A DNA stretch of 64,000 nucleotides from Azadirachta indica (Eukaryota; Streptophyta; Magnoliopsida; Sapindales; Meliaceae): contig CM040445.1 in the NCBI GenBank assembly GCA_022749755.1, forward strand, positions 14,901,182 through 14,965,181, written 5' to 3'. The translations under genes were made by a program, and so were the position numbers. Position 1 is the stretch's first letter, and every line of letters begins with the position of its first letter. The notes beneath the pieces are model-generated. The model ran no database searches and had not been told where the DNA came from. It was given only the letters and a program-made list of their open reading frames with translations. This document shows positions 1 to 14,000 of the stretch, piece after piece.

Positions 1-1204
1 AACCCTATTAATTAATCATTTTCACACATTCGCAAGCCCTAGTGCTCTCCTGCTCGTGCATATATCTTTCTTATAATCTTAATTTCTTTTTGCATGAATT
101 TTAATTAAATTAGATTATTATGTTTGATTCATAATTCATCCACCGTCCTCTTAATAAATTGCCCATGTCTTGTCGTGATCTTTCTCTATTAGTTGTCATA
201 TCCAGTTGCAATAAACAACATTAACATTAATATTAATTATTCTAATAATAAAACTAACATTAATTATACATATACATATATATATGTATGTATATATAGG
301 CATAAAATTGATAGTCTCGTATTTTTATATATAAATTTATATTATTTATAAATTGTTGGATGAATATACTTCTAATAGTTAATACATATAATTAATACAC
401 AATTAATGCACCATATTTAAATTCAAAAGTTTATAAATAAGTATAAATATATATATAAACATAAGACTGTCACTTTTTTTTTTTTTTTCTCTTTTTCTAT
501 TTCTGTCTTTCTCTCTCTCTCTCTACTCTCTCTCTATATATATATGATTACTAAAAAAATAATAAGACTATCAATTTTATGATGTAGTATGTGCAATCTA
601 GATTTTCTTATTCTTTTTATTTGTCAATTAAATTCTATTTATAATCTATATAATTGCGACAGAGTTGCTTGCCTTCCTTCCTTCAAGTCTTTGTGAGGCT
701 TGACTGACTGATTCACCTACATGCGAACCACAATATTAATCACCATTAATGAGAGTAAAGACTAGGGTTTTTCATGGGTATGCATAACACAAGCACCACT
801 TAATTAAATAAAGATCTGATTTCGGTTAACATCAATAGATATCAATTCAAGATTTGATGAATCAATTTTGCCAAAATTGATCCCTTAGTTTTCAGCAGTT
901 ATTTATTAGAGCAAAGGATATATAGTTTTATATGGTTTGTTTTTATTGAACTGAATTGATTTCAGTAGTTTGAAAATTATTTACTAACATCTTTTAACTC
1001 GATCGTTATAACTTTTATAATCCCATTCAATGCTAGTGGTTAAGAAAAATAATTTTAAAATTTTAAAATTTAATAAAATAAATATAATAGTAATAATATT
1101 CATTTTATAATATATTGACAAAACAATAATTATTGTTACAGTACAACCAAAATATAAATTTATTTATTTTATAATATTTACGATTATATTATAATTTAAA
1201 TAAG

Positions 1205-1335
1205 TCTTTAAACATAATTCAGGTGATCTGAAATATGTTTGATACTTTTGAATTATCTTAAATTTAAGCAATAATAATAAATAAGAATATGATATTTCGT
1301 GAGTAAAATTTTTCGTTCTCATCCAAAACCTTCTC
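1205..1335 (+). repeat. Dispersed repeat, copy A
   Basis: It shares an ordered set of segments with 48640-48775: ATTCAGgTGATyTgA, then TTGAATTATCTTAAATTTAA-like text, then GATATTTyGTGA and CATCCAAAA. Similarity over about 130 bp in the same orientation indicates two copies of one unclassified repeat. Confidence 0.45.
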
Positions 1336-2164
1336 TTAACAAAAAAAATATTACAACCTAAATAAAATAGATTTATACATAGTTAAAATAACAAGGTTAT
1401 TTTCGGTTGGCTTCCTAACTTAATTTGTATCTTGTTATGATACAATAATTATTAAATTGTTATATATATTGCAATATAAAAACATATAATTTATATCAAT
1501 TATCTACTTTTCTTTGTTATGTTCGTCGGTAGTAAGGCAAAAACATTTTTCTATTTAAATTATAGTAAAAACATAAAATATATACTTGTAATAGTTTGAA
1601 ATGACATGCCACCAACCACTCAAATGCTTATATATTTATTATTTTAATAGAGTCTAAATTTAACACTAGTAAATTATAATTTAATACTAAAAAAGTATAA
1701 TTAATTTCAAAGCACATAATATATTAAACAAATATATTGACAATAATTAGTACTAATAAAAATTTTTTGGTTAACAAATATAATATTTAATTTGAAATTT
1801 AATATTTACAATTATGTATTAATATAATTCTTTTAAAAAAATTATAATTATTTATTAGATTTAATTTAATAATTATTTTATTTAAAATATTAAATTAAAT
1901 TTAATAATTCAAAAAAATAATTTTGAATAATTATTTATTAACATGAATTTAAAAATTAAGTTTAAAGTAAATAATATATCAAACATATTCACAATAAACA
2001 AATTATTTTTATTAGTATTAATATATTATACATTAAAATATTAACATAATAAAAAAATATAATTAATAAATATAATTTAGGCTTTATTAATGCTAGTACA
2101 ATAATTTCCTATTGTGTATGTCCTTCTTATAAATATATAATATCAATTTTAAGATATATTTTAA

Positions 2165-2345
2165 AATATATGAGTGGCACAGTGGTAAGTATCATATAGT
2201 CAATAACTTAAGTTTAAATTCAAAACTATTATAAGTATATTTTGCTAACTAACAGAATTAACGAAAAAAATAGCTGATTGAGACAAATTAAATTAGAACT
2301 TAGTTGATGGAATTTACATTTTTTTGTACTATAATGTAGCGTTTT
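2165..2345 (+). repeat. Possible tRNA-derived SINE remnant
   Basis: GAGTGGCACAGTGGTAAG resembles a tRNA A box (TGGCACAGTGG). About 30 bp later AGTTTAAATTCAAAA resembles a B box (GTTCAAATC type). This is the layout of a Pol III promoter in plant SINEs. No poly-A tail or target-site duplication could be fixed, so it is tentative. Confidence 0.3.
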
Positions 2346-3538
2346 AATTATTATTGTATCACATGCAGGCACAATTAGAGTAGCAAACTATATATCAAAT
2401 ATTGTATTATCAATGTATTATAAAATAATATTATTATTTACTTATTAATTATTTTAAATAAATATATCTTTTTTTTATCAAATTTTAAAGGTTTAATAAT
2501 TATTTTTTTTAAATACCTATTATTGTGTAAGGTTATAAGCGTCATTTTTTAATACAATAAATTTTTATGAGGAATTTTAAAATCTTTAAATCAATCAATC
2601 CAATAAATCAAAAATTTAAAAACTTAGATATCTTTTTCTTTAATTTACTCATTAATACAAGTGGAGGCAACAAGAAGCCAACATATATGGAGTAATTGCA
2701 GCACTATGGTAGCTTGTGTTTTAAGAAATATACGCTGTAAATTAATCACTATGTTTGAAAAAACTCCCTAATGATTTAGAGGCAGTTTCATTTGGTCCTT
2801 AGTGTATTACCAACATCATTATATAAGATAAGAGCAAACAAGATTATAAAATCAATTATTATTTTATTTTATTACACTTTCACAAAATTAATTCAAAATT
2901 TTTAGTAATTCTTCTATTATAATATTAATTTTTTTAAAAAAATAAATATAAAATTTAGTATTATACACAAAAATTACCCACTAGCAATTTAGTAGCAATT
3001 TAGTAGTTGAATGTTTATTTTCTTTCTCTTCCAATTAAAAAAGACATGAGATTGAATCCTCATCATTTTGTTGGGTCATTATCTGTACCATTTTGGCTAA
3101 ACAAAATTAGGTATTTATATATATATATATATATATATAAATACAAATTTAACTACAAAGGAACTCTATGTACATACACTCTCCTTACATATGGTCTTCG
3201 AAATCAATCAAAATACACATATATATTCTCCGAGATCAAAATATGTGTATTATCTAATTAACTTTCACAATAACAAAGTATAACGTTCACATCCAAATTA
3301 AATCTCTTTACTGTATATCTTCTATCTTCAGTTCATTTGATATGAAATCATACAAACAGTGAAACATAGTCTGTTTCGATACAGGCCTTTGTGTCAATAA
3401 TATCAACTCACATATATATAACAAACCTTTTTTAACAGCATTAGAGATATTGATATTATTAATTAGGCATATTTATATGTATTAACTGCATGCGTTCATG
3501 ATACACGCAGACTAAAGATCAGGTTTCGCTCTTTTAAT

Positions 3539-6500
3539 TCATTGATCATGAAGGTGGCCAAGCATCCAAGCAGGCAAGAGTGTGTTAGCTCGATGTGCTG
3601 GGGAAGTATTCTCGTCTTCTCCGCCGCCCCCTGCTTCTAGTTCGTAAGTGCTGTTGCATACAGTTCAAATCATGTAGTATCTACTCATAGCACAGAAATG
3701 GACTATCATTTGAGCTCGAGAGAGAGAGAGAGAGACCTGTAGTTCAATGGCTGCATTAGAAGAACGGAGGAGGCGTTCGGTTCTTGATTTTGCTGTTGCC
3801 ACTGTGCCTGTTGGTTCATTGTCTTCTCCTTTTCCTTTATCTGATTGTTTTGGATCAAAATATAATGTGCGCAACTACGTATATATCACTTCCTTTTCAA
3901 AACAAAATGGGTTCATATTAATTGTAAATATCACAATGTTACCTTCTTTGCAAGCAAGTTATTTTGCTCTTGCAATAACTTGTCCTGTACATATACATGT
4001 AAATGAAGAGAGTGAGTTTATGAAGCAATTAAAGCACCCCCCTGTCCGTTGAATCATTTCCAACCCAACGTTTATATTATATGCTTTAAATTAGGTTCTC
4101 TGATTCAAAGTGCTACAAATTCCAGTAAATTCAGTCTCACCTTTTTCTGAAGTTCAGAAATGGATTGAAACATGAGATTGTTCTGCAAGTGAAATCCCAT
4201 TTAATTAGCTGCATATACATTTAATGAACCAAACTGCACTGGAATAATATACGAAGTTACAGCTACATTACTTTTCTTGCTCGTACGAGTTTAAGAGCGG
4301 AGTCAATCTGCTGTTCTAAGCTTTGAAGCTCTTTGAGACTTAAGGACTCAAGTTCTTCTCCCATGAAATTCCTGCAAATATTCAGAATCTATGATTTCCT
4401 GCTGTCGTTGCAGCGTTTATTAATAGAAAATACTCATTCAAGTCCATACCTTTGATTTTTTTCAAGAACCTCCATTCTAGCTTTAAGCTTTGCATGTTCC
4501 AATGTCCAGTTTCCTTGCTGTGGTATATACAATATTAAACATGTTTCGATTCAACAGGAAATCATCTAGTTTTAAACACAAAAACAAAACCAAAATGTGG
4601 CTATTTCTGACTTCACAAGCCAAACCATTAATCCCAACTGATGTGGGACTATGACAGTTCAAATTTCTTTTGAATCTATTCAGCCTGACATGTTAATTAA
4701 ACATGAATAGCAAGCTCAAACTATAACAAGAATGCACATATACACAGGAAATTGATCAAAAATTGAAAATCTGGTCAGTAGATGGGTAGCATACATTTGC
4801 TTCTACATCCATTGCTTGAAGCTGCCTCTCTGCATAAGAATATCGCTCGTACCGTTCAAGGATTCTTTCCATGCTGATATCAAACAAAAATTAAACAATA
4901 GTGTTCTTGTAAGTACAGAATAAAATCCAAATCTAAGTAAAAAAAAGATCAGAATTACTTAAATGAACTAGCACCGATATTATAATTGATATTGTACAAG
5001 GATCAATCGTTATGATTAGTGTTTCTCATCCTATAAATAAAACTTGCCTACAGCATAGACAAAGACGTATGTAACGTCACTTATGGTTAAAAGACTTGTA
5101 TTCTTTGTATATTCGATAGTTAATCCTGAATTACTTCTCAATCTAGCACTTGCGTAAAAGCTGTGATAGCTAGCAAGCAAGGTTGTCCACAATAGATGTA
5201 AGACAATGACAAGAATTTGTGCATTAATTATCATCACATTTGAGAAGGTAAACAACCAAGAATATAACACCTACAGAATCAAGCATGAAACCATGAGCTA
5301 ACAAAAATCAAGATTGAAGTAAATTGAAACAACTCATTTAAGGATCTCATCGCAGCAAATCAATCTTCTTTCAGACTAAAAGATCAAAGCTGATTATGAG
5401 ATTAACGTGGATATATATCCCTGTCTTTAACGGTAAATTTATAGATAACAATTTTTCTGTTAGATAAGTTGAAACTTTCTTTGACAACATAGAGATTATA
5501 AGAAAAGGCTTTTCTGTGGCGGCAGCAAATAAAATATAAGAGACTAGTTGTAGGTAAAGAACCAATTAGGTCGTAGAAGAAAATAAAAACAATGCTAATA
5601 TATCAATTTTTACCCTTAAATTACGGACAACATCTATACATTAAATATCATAATTGCAAGCAAGAAAATTCTTATGATTTCAGGTAGTGAAGAAAGGGAG
5701 TAATGTTAAACACTTTCAGTTCAAGGAAAAGAAAACGTAATCAGTTCTACCAAAACCACCACATTAGCTATAAAGTTCGATAATGGTTCAACAAAACAAC
5801 AACAATTGCACTGATGTTAATTGGACAAGATAATGATCCAAATGATGATTTCTTTCGTGGAGTGAGTATTTGATTTCTCATATGGTTAGATTTTCGATTC
5901 CTAATTTGGTGGGTGATAAAAATGATAAAACAAACCTAACCTTGTTGCTAATGAGGGAATAAGCAAGAGGGATCTCATCACATCTCAAACAATTGAATCA
6001 AGGAGAGTCAATCAAGGTTCTTTTTTCTTTAGAAACAAATATTCTGTAATCGTCCCTCAGAAACCTATCTTTGAAATATATTTTTTAGAGTGTAAATTCT
6101 CTTATAAATTTGATACAAATAAGTGAAAAAAAATAAAATTTTACACAAAAAACTGTTTAGCAATATTTCCTTAGTGGGCCAGGGTCAGACTATTTATTCC
6201 TTCCAAGATGGGTAAGTTTACATTCAAAAGATTGAGATGGTACAAAAGGTTTGAGGTTGGATAAGAAACAATTCATAGTTTTGCCAATTCTAACTGAAGA
6301 CAAGGTTGTTTTCTAAGCAAATCTTATCGAGGATACAAAATTCATTGGAATTTTCAGTCGAGCAAAAGCTGAAGACAAGAAGTATCAATTGCTTGTAACA
6401 CTAATTCTTCTAAAAGGTCACTAATAAGGGCGAAAAGCCTCCCAAGAAACTTAAGGATGAGTTTTTAGTATCAATTTAAAAGTATAAATATTTTAATCAT

Positions 6501-8965
6501 ATTATTATAAATATCAAACTTTCTCCTCCTATTGTTATTCGGGTTCAAGAAGATGTGAAAGTATAAGTATGCTCCAAACCACTTCAACTACAATTAAGAG
6601 GCAAACATATGATATACTACAAATCACGGGACTTACTATTATGCACCACGAATCAGTAATAAGAAATTTGCTAGCAAAATGTTCTTGCATTTGACAGACT
6701 CCATATCCTTTCTCTAAGGATAGACATGTTTAGAATTAAGAACCCCTCACAATGCTACATATTCTATTCATATGTACTAGTAGTAATAGTTCTAAATTTG
6801 TAGTATCTCATCTAGTTAGAGACTGTGCTATGTAGACTACACATCCCATAGCTCCACTTCAAAGATTTTCTTGCTAGTTTGGGCTTGTATAATGGTTCAG
6901 CTACAGCCGTCGCATGCTCAGAAATGATAACAAATGAACAGATAAAGTGCTTTCAAGTAAAGAAAATGAAAAAACCCAACTCCAAATAATGTAAATGAAA
7001 TTAAACCAATTGGTTTAATTCGTGCTACTTTTGGCCTCAACTGTATAGGAAAAATTTTTTTTACCTCTTTCACACTGCTATTTTAACTTGATGCTACTTT
7101 ATTTTTCGGTCACTTTTATCATATCTAACAGCACCTTCCTATTGAAGGATAATAGCAACGTACCATTTACGTGAATCATTTAACAAATTGCCCAACATCT
7201 AGGACAGCTAACATTTATTGTACCCAACACACCATATTCATGTAAAAACTATAAAATTTTTTGCCGTATGATCTATGATGTAGATGTCATAACATCTAAT
7301 ATTACGTAAATGAGGCTTAGACACTCTTAATTTACACAAACAACATAAGGTTGAAGATGAAATATTATATCCTTTCACCATTATTTGTTTTATTTTTTCA
7401 GTGAATAAGGTTAGTTTATATCTAGAATGAGAAATAACATTGCTTTTTAAATGGGTTTTTCCTGGGGAAAAAAGCACAACACAATGTCTAATTAACAACT
7501 AGAAATTGTTTTAAAAGTAAATTATTGATGTAATATACTTAAGGGGTAATAAGTATATATTAAAAGAAACTAAGCATTTTGAGTTGCATGCAATGATTAG
7601 ATATCGCTTGAAATGAAGTAAATCATCGGATTAAGGTTTTCATTGCAAGGTAATTATGTTACAGGCTAAGACTGTTATACCATCAACTTTGTAAAGAGAG
7701 AATTTTAATAGATAAAACATTAATTCAATAGAAAAATAACAAAAGAGATTTTTTAACAAAACAATTCGAGATAAGAATAACTATTCATGGACATTAAAAA
7801 TCTTCAATATATGAAAAAAATTATTATATGCGCACAAATACATATTGATTATTCAGTTCCATTTTTCTATCAAACCAATAACCACATATGGATGAAATTT
7901 TGTCCTATATTAACGAGTAAAGAGAAGATCTATATGATTAATTAAAAAATTAGTATTGGATCATTCCACTGAATAAGCTAATTCTGTGAGTTGAATACTA
8001 CTTGAGTCTTAGCTACTTCCCTTACAAAATCTCTATTTGAAAAAAAATAAAATAAAATAAAAAATTATCCCTTAAAAGTACTTTTAAATTTATTATATAT
8101 CAATGATACGATATTTTACATAAATAATACAATATGTAGGGTATATATATATAATATTTTTCAATTTAATATGTCTGTATTTTACAAAATGTGGAGTTAC
8201 ACAATTTCTAGTTATTTAGTGTTAAATTATTATGAACAATGCACAAATTTGCATATTAAATTATTGTATAATTCAATATATGTATAAAAAATAAGGAGTT
8301 TGGTGTAAATATATATATATATATAATAATGAAAGAGAATATAATGATATTACCAAACTCACTCAAATGCTACCTTCATCTCATGATAGAATACTTGATA
8401 TATACATCAAAATGTTGGTGTAAAAATATTTGTATGAAACTAATACATTACAATAAGATAGAAAAGATGTAATTAATACACTATTAATTCAGTGGTTATT
8501 CGTGAATTGAGATTGTGAAGGTACCCATATTCATTTTAATAAGATACTGGTCTTCAGTAAAACCAAAGATAAATGTAATATATATATAAAAGAATAGCCT
8601 TTATTTATTTATGCTGCCCATCTAACTAGTAGGTCTCTCTTATATACATATATAGCTCATCATGGAAGGCAGCAGCTTTCAGGACAATAGAAATAAGTAC
8701 ACTACAGTTTTGGGTTGGGTTTTCTTTTTTAGAGCTGCGTGCCTACCAATATCCATATGTATATGTTTTTCCATACTGGTAATTAGTTACTTCTGGGAAA
8801 GTAAAATATAATATATATAATGCTTGATTTTGGTACGGGGGTAAATAATAATATTCTTTATTTCTATTTCAAGTTTGGAATTTGATTAAGATCCCAAGAA
8901 TAGATACTGAAAAAGCCTATTCTGGGAATTGAAATCATTTGTTCTTTGACAAACCAAACAAGTCT

Positions 8966-8996
<31 letters not shown>

Positions 8997-9500
8997 TATA
9001 TATATATATATATATGAACGTAGAAAGACAAAAGCTCTTATTCGATGATGGGAATATAAGTTGTGTGTACATATATATAGCAGATCGGCCGAGAGAGAAG
9101 AGATCGAGCTTCTGGTTGAATGCAAGAACAGGCTCGGCTGTATGAAAGCATTAAATTTACTTACTAGTTGAATTATCAATTAAAATTTACAAGCAAAATC
9201 AGTCAAATTAACTTTATACATATGACATCAGCTCTATATACATATATATATAGTCAAAATTCTTAGTAATTTTTTCAAGAAATGTATATTCTCAACAATG
9301 AAAATAAGCAGATCAAAAATAGTTAGGCGCATAGTATTTATGTTAATCGCCCACACAAGAAGAAAAAGTAAAACGAAGAACTAAAGTAGCTAGCTAGAGA
9401 TAAGTGAGCAGATCAAAAAACAGAAGCAGAAAGAAATCAAGCAGATGAAGATGAAAATTTCATAAGAGGAAAGCAGGAAAGAATTGAAAGAGAAAGTATT

Positions 9501-9535
<35 letters not shown>

Positions 9536-9779
9536 GAGATTATTATATAAAGGAATGAAATTAAGAAAGAATAGAATTAATAGAGAGATCGTACCAGGAA
9601 TCAGTGGCGTACTGAGAGAGCTTGCCTTTGGTGGAGAAGATGATCAAAGCAACCTCAGCATCACAAAGCACTGAGATCTCATGGGCTTTTTTCAATAAAC
9701 CAGACCTCCTTTTTGAGAAAGTCACCTGTCTGTTGATCTTGTTCTCTATCCTCTTCAGCTGAACCCTACCCCTTCCCAT
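3539..9779 (-). CDS. FUL-like: FRUITFULL-like (AP1/SQUA clade) MIKC MADS-box transcription factor, 8 exons
   Basis: Spliced minus-strand CDS. Exons: 9595-9779, 4795-4873, 4450-4517, 4272-4371, 4141-4182, 3943-3984, 3737-3840, 3539-3650. All introns are GT-AG and the frame stays open for 243 codons plus TGA. Exon sizes 185/79/68/100/42/42/104/112 fit the MIKC pattern. Residues 1-60 form the MADS DNA-binding and dimerisation domain ([20 protein letters not shown] start). The I and K regions follow, with [33 protein letters not shown] and [20 protein letters not shown], the leucine-heptad K domain for dimer and tetramer contacts. A Gln-rich C region ends in [13 protein letters not shown], the FUL-type motif. 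There is no CaaX farnesylation box, so FUL-like is favoured over euAP1. By family knowledge this is a nuclear factor binding CArG boxes and controlling inflorescence and floral meristem identity and fruit development. Oddity: KLSQYATDS where most relatives have KLFEY or KLYEY. Intron 1 (4721 bp) is long, as is usual when it holds regulatory sites. Confidence 0.95.
8967..9015. repeat. (TA)n microsatellite in FUL intron 1
   Basis: An almost pure TA tract with one GATA interruption, inside the 4.7 kb first intron. A second pure TA run lies at 9503-9532. The rest of intron 1 holds no recognisable element beyond AT-rich DNA and short TA runs. Confidence 0.8.
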
Positions 9780-9990
9780 AACTAATACTACTACTACTAC
9801 AAATTCTTTCAGACAGCAATTACCAACAACAACAACAACAACTAATTAAGAAAGTGAAGAGATCAGGTTTGGTCTGTAATCTAATTTTAGAAAAGCTTAA
9901 AACTTGCTTGCTCTGGATAGTATTCTTTGAAGATGAAGATGGGATTGGAATTAATGGAGAGATAAATATAGAAAGAGAAGAGAAGAGATT

Positions 9991-10000
9991 ATTATTTATA
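9991..10000 (-). promoter_or_regulatory. Probable TATA box of the FUL-like gene
   Basis: The minus strand reads TATAAATAAT about 212 bp upstream of the FUL ATG at 9779. This would give a leader of roughly 180 nt, normal for this family. The leader strand contains short GTT and GTA trinucleotide runs (9790-9845). Placed by consensus and distance only; no transcript evidence. Confidence 0.5.
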
Positions 10001-10265
10001 GAAAAGATTGGAATGAGTTCGGAGAAACAAATGTGGGTTTGATGTACAATAATAGGTGGTATTGCAAAACCAGGGTGGTTTCGTCAAATGCGTTGTCTAT
10101 TGCTGGTTGGCTGATATTAATCCAACAGTCGTCATTGTCTGCTCTCAACACCACAAAAAGCAACAGTGGTATGTCCGTACACTGACTAGGTGTATTGTTA
10201 AGGCTGATTATTCAGGAAACGAAAGCACACACTGGTCTCTATTTATTATTTATTTATTAGATATT

Positions 10266-11043
10266 GTACTTAACCCCTTATCTTTTGAAAAAATAGCAAA
10301 TTTTCCCCTAAGTTTGTTGCCCTTGCTAAATACCCCTGCCTTTCAGAAATATGAAAATAACCCTAATTTTAATACAAATATGAAGATACCCCCCAGAAAC
10401 AAATTTTCTATTAATATTTTCCGTAGCATAAATAAACTATTTTACCTCTTAACTTTTAAAAGACATATAACATGATCATATTGTCTTTATTTTTATTTCA
10501 TAATAATCAATATACATCCATTCTAACATTTAAATTTGGATGCTATAATAATATTTTAATTTTTAATTATTTTTCCTTTCGAATATACTCTTTTTTTAAA
10601 TATTAATTATATATAATTTTGAAATAAACTATTTAATTTTAAAGAATAAAAGATTTACTTAAAAAAAAATTTAATTTTGAAGGATAAAATGGTTTACGTT
10701 GAAAATTATGTATAACTGATATTGTAAAAAAATAACAGTAAATTTGAAATTAAAAATAATTAAGGAAAATTTAAATATTAGGATAATAGTATATTAATCA
10801 TTACAAAATAAAAATAAAGGTAATATAGTCATTTTATATATCTTCTAAGAATTAAGAGTAAAATAGTCTATTTAAATTAAGAATAATAAAAAATATTAAC
10901 AAAAAAGGTTATCACAAGGTGTTTAAAGATTTATACTAAAATGAAAGAGATATTTTCACATTTCTTAAAGATTAAGGGATATTTATTACAACAATAAACC
11001 CAGGGAAATATTTGATATTTCAAAAAAAAGAGGGACAAAGTAC
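10266..11043. mobile_element. Long-TIR foldback MITE in FUL-like 5' flank
   Basis: The left end (GTACTTAACCCCTTATCTTT) and the reverse complement of the right end (GTACTTTGTCCCTCTTTTTT) stay alignable for about 270 bp inward. Shared text includes AATATGAAAATA-like and AATAGACTATTTTAC-like blocks. The 778-bp unit is nearly all palindrome and has no ORF. It sits about 490 bp upstream of the FUL ATG and 270 bp upstream of the putative TATA box. No convincing target duplication was found, so the superfamily is open; long TIRs suggest Mutator-like. Confidence 0.7.
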
Positions 11044-14000
11044 ATGATCCCTATATTTGTTTTTATTTATTTATTATTTACAATTTATAGAAAATTGAAA
11101 AATTTTAATCCCTTATAGATTCTGCATGTGTGGTTGGTTTGTGGCCAATATGGGCCTTACAAACCAATCATATGTCATTATGTTGAGATTTTTTTCCCCT
11201 ATCTTCTTATTTTATATTAATAAATAACTAATTCTGTAAATACTATTTATTCTTTGAATCTTATTGATTACTTTTAATTATGTTACTTTTTTTTTCTTGA
11301 CTTAAGAGGTAATCTAGTTGATTTGGTTTCATACTTTCATTAACTTTAGAAGAGAATTTTCTTAATTGTATGCAGGGGCATAGAATTTTTTTTTAAAAAA
11401 AATAATAATTGTTTTACTATTTTACACTTTTAAAGTAAATATTTTATAATTTGTTGGTGTTTGTAAAATTTTAATTTATTATTGTAGTACAAAAAGTATT
11501 AAATATTAAATATTAATAAAAATAAGTTGATTTTTTAATATAAAATGAAATTAATTTATTATATTATAGTTAAAATGTCACTTCCTTTTTATATTAAAAA
11601 TCGAGTTGAATTATCACTAGATGTTAATCTTGTCTCCCTCTTTAAAAGTTAGTAACCCCTTTAAGAAAGTTAACGGTTGACTTTAAGAAAGTTAACGGTT
11701 GACTAACTTGCTTGATACCTAAAATTGTAAAATAAAATTGATAGAAAATTATTATCCACATAATTTTTCAAAATTTAATAATGAAATAAACTGAAAATAA
11801 AATCAACAAGTGAGGCGCAAATCTGTGATAGAAAAGACAAATTTGCAATAAGAAAGTTAAAATTAATATCCCAAACTGAATAGTAGAAGAATTATTGATT
11901 GTAAATTGGAAAAGGAAAGAACAAAGAGAACAAAACAAAAATTATGCCCATATTCACTTGATTTTCTTTTAATATAGACAAATTCTTAACAAATATACTA
12001 TATACAATATTAAAAATCAAATGACAAAATAATTAATGTTAAAATTCATTAAAATAGTTAATATTGAGATTTTTTTATAATATCTCAATATTCATATTTG
12101 TTAAAAATTAATTAACTATTTTATTAATAAAATAGCATAGTACTAAATTTAGAAAATATTTTTTATACAATAAGAATAACATTAACAAACTAATAATTAT
12201 TGTTATGATAAAATGATGAAAAATTTATAAACTAAAGTTATAATTTTATTTTTATGTTTAAATAATGTTATTAAATTTTTTATAATTAATTAACATGATA
12301 ATTTATTTAGCAAAATAGTTGTTTGTGTAAAATTTTTTTTTAAAATATTATTAAAAAAAATTTACAAAAGTGTTAAATATAAAAGTTTAAAACTCTATTT
12401 GAAAATGATAGTACCAAATTTCTTTCTTATCCCTTAGAAGAGGAATATGATTCCTCTATGGAGAGAATAAGAATTTTCACATAATTATTACTATTATTAT
12501 CTTTTTTTTTTAACCAAACAAGAGGATTTCTTTCCAATTTTCCACTATTACCTCCATCTAAACTTGCATTAAATCCGATCCTTCATATTTGAAGGTAATT
12601 ATCTCTACTCGTACACTAAAAAAAAGTTAAAAATTTATTCAAAATAAGAGAATTTTTAAATTATATCCATCATAAAAAAATATATATTTATAAAAACCTA
12701 TGTTTAATTATATTACAGATTATATAAAACAATTTATTATTCCCTATAAATACTCGTTTTAACGTTGCTTGAATAATAGTAGTTACAAACATTAATTTAA
12801 AAAGGAAAATTTTTTGTAGGATCATTTTAAAAAAAATATGGTAAGTTTTAATATTTTTTTTGCAATAATTATTAATCGTGTAATTAACAAATTTTCAAAA
12901 TAAATAAATAAATATATATATATATATATATAACTAAAATTTGTTAGACAAATGCGTGAATGAGTATAATATAAGTGTCCATTTAAGAATTTCTTTTCTC
13001 AAAATAATGGTCTTTATCATCACTCATTAGCAGTGTGAAAAGACATATCCTTTTCCCCTTTTCATTCCACTCAAACAAATGCAGATTTAACTATTTCCCA
13101 CCCAAAAAACTACCTTAAAAAAAAGTGGATAGAACTTTATGTCATTCCAGCACAGCACATGTGACTTTTTTTTTTCTTTTTTTATTGTTATATTTCAAAA
13201 TTTTATTTCATAATTTATTCAAATCAAAACCCTCCAATTAAGGGGCAAAAATATTTTACTACATAAACAGTAATCTAGATGGCGTATAAATTTAGATTTC
13301 TAAATTTTGATGTAATAATTTAAATTTTAAGATCAAACATAATTCTATTATAACATATTTGAATAATAATAAACTGATAATAATAAATATGACATAGTTT
13401 TGTTTCAAATTTTACATTAAATATTTACAATTTTACAATTCATTTAACCAAGTCTTAAATGGAAAAATCATTTAAACTTTTTACCCACAATCGATGTGAC
13501 ATTGTCCTATGATATTAAATGACAAAGTTAATGCAAAGCAACAAAACAAACGTTAGGTACATGTCAAGACAAATTAAGACTATTTTCTATTTTTCTTTGG
13601 GAGGATATTAATTTATATAAATTTTTTTCTTCAAATCTGAAATATCATATCTATATTATTTATTTATGTGACCTTTTTCTTCAGCAATAATACTCCATTA
13701 TTAGAATATATAGGAGATGGGTACTGCCTTGAATGCTTAGTTGATGTAGGTTTAGAATTATTGATAATATAATTAAATTTACCAACTTCATTTCTTGAAT
13801 AAGAAACCTCCTAAAAATTGGAATTCAATGTTAGTGTTAATTATTCACAAGACTTTTGACTTTAGAAATTAAAAAGTTGTTGCTCTTAGTAAACCACGTA
13901 GGCTTGAAAGAACTAAAGCCATCGGTTTTCTAAATTATATACACTATATAATAAATATTATAGATGCATTATAGGCAATAATTGCTAGCTAGTGGTCCTT

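Larger units (their letters stand above)
1..3538. other. AT-rich intergenic sequence downstream of FUL-like gene
   Basis: No coding signal was recognised. It contains a palindromic small MITE-like copy at about 300-475, a (CT)n/(TA)n microsatellite at 505-545, a dispersed repeat at 1205-1335 also found at 48.64-48.78 kb, a SINE-like segment at 2165-2345, and a (TA)n run at 3118-3139 that creates a spurious Tyr-Ile open frame. The FUL 3' UTR should occupy the right end, but no clear AATAAA was seen. Confidence 0.6.

Noticed and set aside
1..10. AACCCTA-like start suggesting a telomere
   Set aside because: Single occurrence with no TTTAGGG/CCCTAAA array.
3665..3874. 69-aa minus-strand open frame overlapping the FUL C-terminal exons
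   Set aside because: It is a shadow frame. The phase left by exon 6 selects the [17 protein letters not shown] reading, which closes the gene correctly.
8886..9179. Tyr-Ile-rich open frames, also at 3007, 29385, 35122, 45572 and 51153
   Set aside because: Generated by (TA)n microsatellites.
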